Notes: generated by a model from the letters alone, not told the origin. A stretch of 6,430 nucleotides of DNA from an uncultured Bacteroidales bacterium (GCA_937891905.1 CALATT010000027.1:1-6430); one strand, 5' to 3'; numbered from the stretch's first letter, positions 1 to 5,329 are shown. A program made the numbers and translations.

Positions 1-487
1 GGATAGGAAGCACAGCGCCGTTCATAGTCATAGAAACAGACATCTTATTCAATGGAATACCTGCAAAGAGGACTTTCATATCCTCGAGTGAGCAGATAGA
101 TACACCGGCTTTACCCACATCACCTACCACGCGCATGTTATCTGCGTTGTAACCACGGTGAGTAGGAAGGTCAAAGGCTACAGAGAGACCCTTTTGACCA
201 GAAGCCAAGTTACGGCGATAGAAGGCGTTAGACTCCTCTGCGGTGGAGAATCCAGCGTATTGGCGGATAGTCCAAGGGCGGAGAGGATACATAGCGCTAT
301 ACGGGCCACGGAGGAATGGAGGAATACCTGATACATAATTCAAGTGCTCCATGCCTTGGAGGTCTTCCTTGGTGTAAACAGGCTTCACATCGATGAGCTC
401 TGGTGTTTGCCAGTTTGCTTCATTAGCTCCTTCTACATGAGAAGCAGCCACTTTAGTAATATCAATTTGTTTAAAATCAGGTTTCAT
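1..487 (-). CDS. mutB: Methylmalonyl-CoA mutase large (catalytic) subunit, N-terminal part; runs off the left edge
   Basis: The first 162 codons of the large subunit, read from ATG at 487-485; the 3' part lies outside the window. The enzyme is a cytoplasmic adenosylcobalamin-dependent mutase that interconverts succinyl-CoA and (R)-methylmalonyl-CoA, with MutA as partner. The translated fragment has the family's CoA-binding strand T-I-R-Q-Y-A-G-F-S-T at residues 73-82 (Tyr77 corresponds to the active-site Tyr89 of the Propionibacterium enzyme), then SGQKGLSVAFDLPTHRGYN at 96-114 and S-M-T-M-N-G-A at 152-158, all typical of the catalytic TIM barrel. Family members have about 715 residues, so roughly a fifth is present. 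It lies 41 bp downstream of a four-helix-bundle gene instead of directly behind mutA, and degenerate heptamer repeats fill much of that gap. I see no promoter in the 41 bp, so it is probably co-transcribed with mutA. The identification is firm; the C-terminal B12-binding domain is not visible. Confidence 0.96.
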   Translation of the reverse strand, partial: MKPDFKQIDITKVAASHVEGANEANWQTPELIDVKPVYTKEDLQGMEHLNYVSGIPPFLRGPYSAMYPLRPWTIRQYAGFSTAEESNAFYRRNLASGQKGLSVAFDLPTHRGYNADNMRVVGDVGKAGVSICSLEDMKVLFAGIPLNKMSVSMTMNGAVLPI

Positions 488-504
488 AATATTTAATTGA
501 TTAA

Positions 505-532
505 GGAGTCAGGAGTAAGGAATAAAGACTAA
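505..532. repeat. Degenerate heptamer array between mutB and the four-helix-bundle gene
   Basis: On the plus strand, units GGAGTCA (505-511), GGAGTAA (512-518) and GGAATAA (519-525) follow each other with an exact 7-bp period. A fourth weak unit, AGACTAA (526-532), contains the stop codon of the four-helix-bundle gene. The array therefore runs right up to, and into, the 3' end of that gene. Units have the same polarity (purine-rich on plus) as those at 946-966 on the other side of the gene. Confidence 0.75.
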
Positions 533-930
533 AATGTTTTAGCGGATGTAGCACTCGTAGCAGGCGTAGCATCCAAGTCGGGTGCCAAATGCTCACGCAG
601 GTTATAAATCCGTTTTTGTAGACTCTCAATTCTCGGACGCAAGGCATAATAGTTCTCCGTTGAGATGTAGCCGCGACGGTATGCTATCTCGATCTGCGTC
701 TCCAACTCGAAAAGCGAGCCAAGAGAGATAGAAACGAAACGCGCAAAGTCACGGTCGCTTCCTTTGCCTGAACCTTCGGCGATATTAGAAGGCACAGACA
801 CGGCAGCGCGTTGCATCTGAGAAGATAGACCATAAATTTCCGTCTTCGGGAAAGACGCAGTCAGCGTATAAATAGTATCCGCTAATTCCACGCCGTCAAG
901 CCATGTGTCAAGTTTTCGAAAGTTATGCAT
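529..930 (-). CDS. Four-helix-bundle protein of the S23 / 23S rRNA intervening-sequence family
   Basis: A 133-residue protein starting M-H-N-F-R-K-L-D at ATG 930-928, as expected for the family. The family signature is complete: FPKTEIYGLSSQMQRAAVSVP at residues 27-47 (cited as a region), then S-N-I-A-E-G-S-G-K-G-S to residue 58, and G-S-L-F-E-L-E-T-Q-I-E-I-A at 71-83. These proteins (PF05635 / TIGR02436) form small helical bundles that assemble as pentamers in known cases. They were first found in intervening sequences of bacterial 23S rRNA, and the Avd protein of diversity-generating retroelements has the same fold. Their biochemical role is unknown, though nucleic-acid binding is often proposed. 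Here the gene lies between mutA (80 bp upstream) and mutB (41 bp downstream), on the same strand, with heptamer arrays on both sides. It has no evident link to propionate metabolism. The core ends near residue 118; the tail D-A-T-P-A-T-S-A-T-S-A is encoded by a 9-bp tandem repeat. Start and family are secure; function is not. Confidence 0.9.
   Translation of the reverse strand: MHNFRKLDTWLDGVELADTIYTLTASFPKTEIYGLSSQMQRAAVSVPSNIAEGSGKGSDRDFARFVSISLGSLFELETQIEIAYRRGYISTENYYALRPRIESLQKRIYNLREHLAPDLDATPATSATSAKTF
549..575 (-). repeat. Three 9-bp tandem repeats encoding an Ala-Thr-Xaa tail
   Basis: On the plus strand GTAGCACTC (549-557), GTAGCAGGC (558-566) and GTAGCATCC (567-575) form three units sharing GTAGCA plus a final C. 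Being a multiple of three, they keep the frame and give A-T-P, A-T-S, A-T-S at about residues 121-129 of the four-helix-bundle protein, after the last predicted helix. The tail looks like an unstructured extension acquired by repeat expansion. Confidence 0.7.
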
Positions 931-945
931 TTTGTCTTTATTTGC

Positions 946-1007
946 GAATCAAGAGCAAGGAGTCAACCATTTTTATCTTGATTCTTGATTCCTGATTCCT
1001 GATTCAA
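946..1007. repeat. Pair of heptamer arrays in inverted orientation between mutA and the four-helix-bundle gene
   Basis: The left arm on plus is GAATCAA (946-952), GAGCAAG (953-959) and GAGTCAA (960-966). After an 11-base spacer, the right arm is TTGATTC twice (978-984, 985-991), CTGATTC twice (992-998, 999-1005) and a final AA. Period is 7 bp in both arms. The left arm is the approximate reverse complement of 978-998: the outer and inner heptamers each differ at one position and the middle one at four. RNA or single-stranded DNA from this 80-bp gap could therefore fold into a long imperfect hairpin. The right arm stops four bases before the mutA stop codon. There is no clean T tract, so I do not call it an intrinsic terminator. 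Confidence 0.75.
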
Positions 1008-1010
1008 CAT

Positions 1011-2921
1011 TTATTTCTTCAGTAACTGTGCATTCAATGATTTCAAAGTTTCTAATACATTGCTGCGGACATTGATGAAGTTCTGGATGCCGAGGGCTTG
1101 GAGGTCAGCCATACATGCAGGCGCACCTGCTACGATGAATGTCTCCTTGGCATTCTGCAGTTTCTTCCATGCCTGAGGTGCCAAAGTAGCGTACTCGTCA
1201 TCGCTTGAGCAGAGCACGATGATGTCTGCTTTAGCTTTGCGTGCAGCCTTGATACCCTCAGCCACCGTAGCGAAACCATTATTATCAATCACCTTATATC
1301 CTGCGCATGCGAGGAAATTGCAAGAGAACTGCGCGCGAGCGATACGCATAGCGAGGTTACCAATGGTGAGCATGAATGCTACTGGTTGTTTCTTAGCGCC
1401 CTCTGTCTCTAAGCGTAATTGCTCAAACTGCTCAGCAGCGCGAGCGATAGGTAAAGTTGGGAGCAAGGAGCAAGGATCGCTTGCGCTTGAGGAGCAATGA
1501 CATGCTTTGCCGTCTTTGTTCTTTGTTCCTTGTTCTTTGATCTTCTTACCTGCTTTCTCGGTGAAGTTAGGGAATTGGTTAGAACCGAGCAATACCTCTT
1601 TGCGCTTAGCTACATCAGCGAGGCGTGTATTGAGGTTAGCCTGCATATGCTCTTGCACCTTTCCACCCATCACCATAGCGTACATACCACCCTGCTCTTG
1701 GATAGCGAGGAACTGCTTCCAAGCCTCTGCTGCGATGGATGCGGTGAGGTTCTCAAGGTAGTATGAACCCGCTGCAGGGTCAACCACCTTATCGAAGTGT
1801 GCTTCCTCTTTGAGGAGTAGCTGCTGATTGCGTGCGATACGCTCTGAGAACTCGGTTGGTTGCTCATAGGTAGCGTCAAAAGGAGTAACGGTGATCTCAT
1901 CTACACCTGCGATAGCAGCAGACATGCTCTCAGTCTGTGTACGGAGGAGGTTTACATATGCATCAAAGATAGTCATATTGAAGCGGCTGGTCTCAGCGCT
2001 CACATTCATCTTAGCTGCATTACGAAGTGCTGTGGTGAAGATAGGAGCCTTGTATGCCTCTACGATCTTAGCCCACAACATACGGCCTGCGCGGAACTTA
2101 GCAATCTCCATGAAGTAGTTACCGCCGATACCCATATTGAAGCGGATAGCATTGGCTGCGCGGTAGTTAGGAACACCTGCCTCTGTGAGCATGGTCATGT
2201 ACTCAGCACCCCATGCGAGAGCGTATGCGAGTTCTTGTGCTGCATAAGCACCAGAGTTATTGAGCACTACAGAGTTGACACCTACAACGCGGTAGTTAAC
2301 GAGTGATTTAGCTGCTTTAACAGTCTCAACCAATTTCTCAGTAACTTGTTCGCGTGTGAGTGCTTTGCCCTTAAGAAGCATATTCTTGATAGGGTCCACA
2401 TTGATAGAACCGATGAGGTTCTTGGTGTTATATCCCATTCGTCCGTAGTAGCGAACGAGGATATTAGCCAATTTAGGTGCTGCGCATGCGCAGATAGAGA
2501 AGTTGATAGCTACTGCTTCAGCGTTCACGCCATTGAGGAGTGTTTTGATGAAGTTGTAGGTCAGTTTGTCCTTACTGAGGCATAAACCGAGTGAGTTGAT
2601 ACCTTTGTTGAGCACTTCAAGCACTTTTGCATTTGCTTTGCGAGCATTCTTGCAAGCGCAGATGTTTTGGCGGATAGCCCAATCATTGTTGGTTTTAGTG
2701 CCACGCACATAAGGGAATTGTCCAGGTGCAGAAGTGGTAGTCTTCAGTCCTTTCAAGTCCTCTGTACGATAGAATGGCTGCACATTAAATCCTTCTGGAG
2801 TGCGCCATACCAACTTCTTGTCAAAGTCGGCTCCCTTGAGATCGGCGATGATTTTGTCCTTCCATGTCTTGGCAGACACTGCAGGGAAATCAGCCAATAA
2901 ATTCAATTTGTTTTCTGACAT
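1011..2921 (-). CDS. mutA: Methylmalonyl-CoA mutase small (non-catalytic) subunit
   Basis: A complete 636-residue protein from ATG 2921-2919 to TAA 1013-1011, near the usual length of the small subunit (about 615-640). It pairs with MutB to form the adenosylcobalamin-dependent mutase of the succinate-propionate pathway. Residues 1-455 read as the TIM-barrel part: L-K-G-A-D-F-D-K-K-L-V-W-R at 28-40, F-P-Y-V-R-G-T at 69-75, and D-P-A-A-G-S-Y-Y-L-E at 381-390. Residues about 514-636 are the cobalamin-binding-like fold (F-M-L-T-I-G-N-L-A-M-R, A-G-Y-K-V-I-D, L-C-S-S-D-D-E-Y, V-A-G-A-P-A-C, N-V-L-E-T-L). They lack the D-x-H-x-x-G motif of the catalytic subunit, as expected for the inactive small subunit. 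The linker at about 462-487 is lysine/serine/cysteine-rich and is encoded by heptamer repeats like those flanking the neighbouring four-helix-bundle gene. The gene is first in a likely mutA / four-helix-bundle / mutB transcription unit. Confidence 0.97.
   Translation of the reverse strand: MSENKLNLLADFPAVSAKTWKDKIIADLKGADFDKKLVWRTPEGFNVQPFYRTEDLKGLKTTTSAPGQFPYVRGTKTNNDWAIRQNICACKNARKANAKVLEVLNKGINSLGLCLSKDKLTYNFIKTLLNGVNAEAVAINFSICACAAPKLANILVRYYGRMGYNTKNLIGSINVDPIKNMLLKGKALTREQVTEKLVETVKAAKSLVNYRVVGVNSVVLNNSGAYAAQELAYALAWGAEYMTMLTEAGVPNYRAANAIRFNMGIGGNYFMEIAKFRAGRMLWAKIVEAYKAPIFTTALRNAAKMNVSAETSRFNMTIFDAYVNLLRTQTESMSAAIAGVDEITVTPFDATYEQPTEFSERIARNQQLLLKEEAHFDKVVDPAAGSYYLENLTASIAAEAWKQFLAIQEQGGMYAMVMGGKVQEHMQANLNTRLADVAKRKEVLLGSNQFPNFTEKAGKKIKEQGTKNKDGKACHCSSSASDPCSLLPTLPIARAAEQFEQLRLETEGAKKQPVAFMLTIGNLAMRIARAQFSCNFLACAGYKVIDNNGFATVAEGIKAARKAKADIIVLCSSDDEYATLAPQAWKKLQNAKETFIVAGAPACMADLQALGIQNFINVRSNVLETLKSLNAQLLKK
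1460..1539. repeat. Heptamer repeat block inside mutA, encoding the inter-domain linker
   Basis: On plus, GGAGCAA occurs at 1460-1466 and 1467-1473 in tandem, followed by GGATCGC, a GC-rich spacer (CGCTTGCG at 1478-1485), and a third GGAGCAA at 1491-1497. After 14 bases come GTCTTTG (1512-1518), TTCTTTG (1519-1525), TTCCTTG (1526-1532) and TTCTTTG (1533-1539), again with an exact 7-bp period. The two halves are inverted copies: 1462-1476 and the reverse complement of 1520-1534 agree at 12 of 15 positions, the three differences all being G/A. In mutA (minus strand) the block gives about residues 461-488, including G-T-K-N-K-D-G-K and C-H-C-S-S-S-A-S-D-P-C. It keeps the frame and falls between the barrel and the B12-like domain. 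Confidence 0.75.
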
Positions 2922-3001
2922 GATTTTGTGTTTTAAAAATATGGTTAATTATTTATGTGTTTTTTTCGAATTATTGATGTTCTGTGATTTTTTAATTAAA
3001 A

Positions 3002-3009
3002 CAAAAATA
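3002..3009 (-). promoter_or_regulatory. Possible Bacteroidota -7 element for mutA
   Basis: Read on the minus strand, TATTTTTG matches the Bacteroidota -7 consensus TAnnTTTG about 80 bp upstream of the mutA start. No proper TTTG -33 box lies 19-21 bp further up; there is only a T run. The whole 2922-3060 stretch is very AT-rich, so a chance match is quite possible. The rest of that leader shows nothing else I can name. Confidence 0.3.
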
Positions 3010-3110
3010 ATAAAAATAGGATAAAAATATAAAAAACATTTTTTAGTAATCAAAAACGACGGCGGATGATTTATAATTGTAAATAAACCTAAATAAACAC
3101 TGCCGTTTGA

Positions 3111-3237
3111 TAATTCGTAATTATCGGCCTACGCGGCCTTGAGCGTAAAGTTCTTTACCACGCGCTCGTGAGCGAGCTCCCAGCGCGTACTAAATCCCTT
3201 TTCCGCGCAGCGGATTGCTGCTTAATTACAAATTCTC
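3111..3237. repeat. Inner unit of the mosaic: inverted TAATTCG-type heptamers around a GC-rich hairpin cluster
   Basis: The left side is TAATTCG (3111-3117) plus TAATTAT (3118-3124). The right side, read on minus from 3237, gives GAATTTG and TAATTAA. Between them lie an ACGCGCT (3161-3167) / AGCGCGT (3182-3188) 7-bp inverted pair, an internal CGCTC GT GAGCG dyad (3164-3175), and TCCGC GCA GCGGA (3202-3214), a 5-bp stem with a 3-base loop. The core is GC-rich in an otherwise AT-rich gap, which makes it stand out. Confidence 0.55.
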
Positions 3238-3258
3238 AATCGTCAGCCATAAACAAAG

Positions 3259-3300
3259 ATAAAATCATTTACCATTTACGATGTACGATTTATCATCCGC
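3259..3300. repeat. CATTTAC-type heptamer array
   Basis: Plus-strand units with exact 7-bp spacing: ATAAAAT (3259-3265, weak), CATTTAC (3266-3272), CATTTAC (3273-3279), GATGTAC (3280-3286), GATTTAT (3287-3293) and CATCCGC (3294-3300). A diverged inverted counterpart, including GCGGATG and GTAAAT, lies at 3062-3085. The units are AT-rich and differ from the GGARYAA units near mutB, so this is a second heptamer type. Confidence 0.65.
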
Positions 3301-3331
3301 CTCACAAAAACTCATTCACTCCGTTCAATCA

Positions 3332-3350
3332 CAAAAAAGCGCTACGCTTC
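3332..3350 (-). terminator. Weak candidate terminator downstream of the nuclease gene
   Basis: Read on minus, AAGCG TAG CGCTT (3349-3337) is followed directly by a further run of T (to 3333). This is a 5-bp stem with a 3-base loop and a T tract, about 60 bp after the nuclease stop. The stem is short and it is one of several similar mini-hairpins in the mosaic, so termination is uncertain. Confidence 0.3.
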
Positions 3351-3364
3351 AAAAACGGCAATGC

Positions 3365-3416
3365 TAATTCATTAACTCATTAATTCGTTAATTAGACCGC
3401 TGCGCTGTTAGTTCAC
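3365..3416. repeat. Octamer array abutting and overlapping the nuclease stop codon
   Basis: Units with 8-bp spacing on plus: TAATTCAT (3365-3372), TAACTCAT (3373-3380), TAATTCGT (3381-3388) and TAATTAGA (3389-3396). A GC-rich 12-base spacer (3397-3408, an imperfect 5-bp stem around TGC) follows, then a fifth unit TAGTTCAC (3409-3416). The last unit supplies two bases of the nuclease stop codon and its final codons (V-N-stop), so the repeat overlaps the end of the gene. Confidence 0.65.
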
Positions 3417-5240
3417 TTTTTGGCCGAGCATGTTGTAGAGCCCATCTGCTACCTGCAGATAGATCTGACCACCTATGAGCACCTTACGCGCAGAGCGCAT
3501 ATCCATAGGTTGCTCTGTCAACTCAGTAGTAGTCTGGCACGAAGTGATATAACGACTATACACCGTGGTCTCGCCCACTCCATTCATCGTCACCTCTACA
3601 GCTGCTATACGGCGGTGACCACTCGTGCCACCGATAGTGAATACCACTTCATCGGCTGTGCCTGTCCAAGTATTGGTACTGAACGAACCCTTATTAGCTG
3701 TGATGGCATTCGAGTTGTCACTCGAACCGAAAGTGAAAGCTATCTTGGTGATATCCGAAGCGGTGACAGTAATCGTATTATTTGCATAGCAGCGCACAGC
3801 ATTACCGCTGGTGTAATACTTAGGAGGATTAGACCCCGAAGCTTTTGAGAAAGCCACCGTCACGCCACCTTGGGTCTTTCCTGTCACATCCTGTCCATTC
3901 GAATAACCTGTAGAGAAATCGAGTTTCTCGGTCGCGGCTACTTGTCCTGTTTGTGTAGTTTGCTTCTTAGCGAAAGTAGCATAAAGCGTAAGATCATCCT
4001 TGAGTGCAGGTATCTGCTTGGCTTGTGTATAGAGCACCTTAGGCGCTATGTCTGATGTGCCGCTAATAGGTGTTGTAGTCCATCCGACAAATATATTGCT
4101 CTCGGCAGAGCAGCTGGTAGGTGTAGCAGGCAGAGAAGTAGGTTGCGCATTCTCTACCACCGAGTCGGTACGCAACTCTTGACCATTCACCATGAAGGTA
4201 ATGCCATACTTGATAGTAACAGGCGTTGGTGTTGGGTCAACAGGCGTAGAACCGCCGCGCCATCCATTACTCTTACCTGGGATAAAATCGTTATCTGTAG
4301 AAGGAATGAGATTTGCCATATCGAGTGTTTCTCCTGCTCTCTCGCCCCAGATATACTCTGCTAAATAAGGATAATCGATGAATGGGTTACGGTTTCCTTG
4401 GGTGGCCTGGATACCATTATTACGGTCTATCTCCTTCTGCGAAACAGGGTCCTGACGATGCCATTTCATAAGAAGGGCTACGCCATATGGAGTGAGACCA
4501 AAATTAGTAGAAACAGTATAGGAAGATTGGAAGAATTTAGAACCCTCAGAAGAGGTGAGGTTCTTATTCCACGAAGCCATCGTGCCCATGATACCACGGG
4601 CTAAATCGCCCTTGTATTGATTAATAGGTTCAAAGACATTTCCTCCAGGAGCAGAAGTAGTGGTGCCTGATGAAGCGGCAATAGTCTTCTGGGAATTGAC
4701 AATCCCCTTTCCGCCACCTACTTTGCTACCATTATGACTGGTATATGACGCGCTGGATACTTCACCAAAAGGCAAGTTACCACGACGGTTATTGACATAA
4801 CCATCGGTAGGCAATACATGGAAGATATCACATCCTATTCCACTGGTACCTCCACCCCACCATGACTGTGGAATAGAGTGCTCACGATTATAGCAATCAC
4901 ATTCGCCGCTATAATTACCGCATTTCTTGGAACCATGCGAGTAATCACAATTGCTATACATATCCCAAACCTGACCAGCCTTACCCGCTACATACTCAGG
5001 GTGCGTGGAACTGGTAGGATATGTATCGGTCTGCTTATATGCATTATACAAGCCGTCATAGCCTAATGACGAGCGACTCTTTGAAGCTGCTGAACTAACA
5101 GCCGACCACAACGAAGCACTTGCCTTGCCATCTAATGCGGAATAATAAGAAGGAATACTGGCCGCTGGAGTAACCGAAGCAGCCCACATCATTTGCGCTA
5201 CAAGAAAGAGCGCAACAAAAGAAAAAAGATGTCTATTCAT
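3408..5240 (-). CDS. Secreted endonuclease I family nuclease with accessory domains and a C-terminal tail
   Basis: A 610-residue exported DNA/RNA nuclease. Residues 1-20 are a signal peptide (M-N-R-H, then a hydrophobic stretch ending M-M-W-A-A-S). The endonuclease I domain (EndA/NucM/Vvn type, PF04231) spans about 30-305: R-E-H-S-I-P-Q-S-W-W at 119-128, D-I-F-H-V-L-P-T-D at 138-146, V-N-N-R-R-G-N-L-P-F-G at 149-159, K-G-D-L-A-R at 210-215 and N-P-F-I-D-Y-P at 285-291. By analogy with Vvn, Glu120 should help bind the metal, His121 should be the general base, and an Asn in 150-155 the second metal ligand. A Pro/Thr linker (331-342) leads to an InlB/Listeria-Bacteroides-like repeat at about 343-424 (F-V-G-W-T, L-Y-A-T-F), then a beta-rich domain at about 438-553. 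The end, R-K-V-L-I-G-G-Q-I-Y ... N-M-L-G-Q-K-V-N, resembles Bacteroidales type IX secretion-type tails. Likely role: extracellular or surface nucleic-acid breakdown. It has its own promoter, and the ATG at 5240 fits the signal peptide. Confidence 0.92.
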   Translation of the reverse strand: MNRHLFSFVALFLVAQMMWAASVTPAASIPSYYSALDGKASASLWSAVSSAASKSRSSLGYDGLYNAYKQTDTYPTSSTHPEYVAGKAGQVWDMYSNCDYSHGSKKCGNYSGECDCYNREHSIPQSWWGGGTSGIGCDIFHVLPTDGYVNNRRGNLPFGEVSSASYTSHNGSKVGGGKGIVNSQKTIAASSGTTTSAPGGNVFEPINQYKGDLARGIMGTMASWNKNLTSSEGSKFFQSSYTVSTNFGLTPYGVALLMKWHRQDPVSQKEIDRNNGIQATQGNRNPFIDYPYLAEYIWGERAGETLDMANLIPSTDNDFIPGKSNGWRGGSTPVDPTPTPVTIKYGITFMVNGQELRTDSVVENAQPTSLPATPTSCSAESNIFVGWTTTPISGTSDIAPKVLYTQAKQIPALKDDLTLYATFAKKQTTQTGQVAATEKLDFSTGYSNGQDVTGKTQGGVTVAFSKASGSNPPKYYTSGNAVRCYANNTITVTASDITKIAFTFGSSDNSNAITANKGSFSTNTWTGTADEVVFTIGGTSGHRRIAAVEVTMNGVGETTVYSRYITSCQTTTELTEQPMDMRSARKVLIGGQIYLQVADGLYNMLGQKVN

Positions 5241-5262
5241 AGCATGTATTTAAAAAAGCCCA

Positions 5263-5294
5263 CAAAAGTACTGCTTTTTTTGCATATATGCAAA
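5263..5294 (-). promoter_or_regulatory. Bacteroidota promoter of the nuclease gene
   Basis: On the minus strand, TTTG (5294-5291) is followed after exactly 20 bp by TACTTTTG (5270-5263). This matches the -33 TTTG and -7 TAnnTTTG boxes used by the Bacteroidota primary sigma factor. The start codon at 5240 lies 22 bp after the -7 box, giving a short leader. The -33 box sits at the tail of the preceding gene's terminator, so the two signals are packed together. Confidence 0.7.
5279..5294. promoter_or_regulatory. 16-bp perfect palindrome over the -33 box: candidate operator
   Basis: TTTGCATATATGCAAA reads identically on both strands. Allowing one mismatch pair, it extends to 5275-5298. It covers the -33 box and most of the spacer of the nuclease promoter, the usual place for a dimeric repressor to bind. 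AT-rich palindromes can occur by chance, and no regulator is visible here. Confidence 0.45.
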
Positions 5295-5329
5295 TAAAAA
5301 ACGGCAAATTCTTCAGAAAATGCCGTTTT
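5290..5329 (-). terminator. Intrinsic terminator of the dihydrolipoyl dehydrogenase gene
   Basis: AAAACGGCA (5298-5306) and TGCCGTTTT (5321-5329) form a perfect 9-bp stem. The 14 bases between can fold further, as T-T-C / TGAA / G-A-A across a TT/TT internal loop. On minus the stem is followed by a T-rich tract (TTTTTTATTTG). It begins 21 bp after the stop codon at 5351, as expected for a Rho-independent terminator. The flanking A/T runs could also make it work on plus. Confidence 0.8.

Larger units (their letters stand above)
3061..3416. repeat. Non-coding mosaic of nested inverted and short tandem repeats
   Basis: This fills most of the 486-bp gap between the nuclease stop and mutA and holds no credible gene. 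Elements nested around its centre: a 10-bp perfect inverted pair GGCGGATGAT (3061-3070) / ATCATCCGCC (3292-3301); an 8-bp pair TGCCGTTT (3101-3108) / AAACGGCA (3353-3360); and an imperfect pair TAATTCGTAATTAT (3111-3124) against the reverse complement of about 3224-3237, 11 of 14 matching. Heptamer and octamer arrays lie within it (listed separately), joined by GC-rich mini-hairpins. The layout resembles a composite miniature repeat element, but no family name can be assigned. Confidence 0.65.

Noticed and set aside
529..930. Avd gene of a diversity-generating retroelement
   Set aside because: The fold family is shared, but no reverse transcriptase, template repeat or variable target gene is seen, and the signature fits the S23-type proteins.
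2480..2493. 14-bp perfect palindrome CTGCGCATGCGCAG inside mutA
   Set aside because: It lies in conserved coding sequence (I-C-A-C-A) and is explained by codon use; a weaker relative occurs at 1301-1311, also in coding sequence. No regulatory context.
1219..2900. Several plus- and minus-strand open frames overlapping mutA
   Set aside because: They are other-frame shadows of a gene whose protein is clearly conserved.
3168..3383. Plus-strand open frame of 71 codons in the intergenic mosaic
   Set aside because: It is built from the repeat units and hairpins, has no recognisable motif and no promoter or ribosome site; an accidental frame.
3259..3396. CRISPR array
   Set aside because: Units are 7-8 bp without spacers of constant length, and there are no cas genes.
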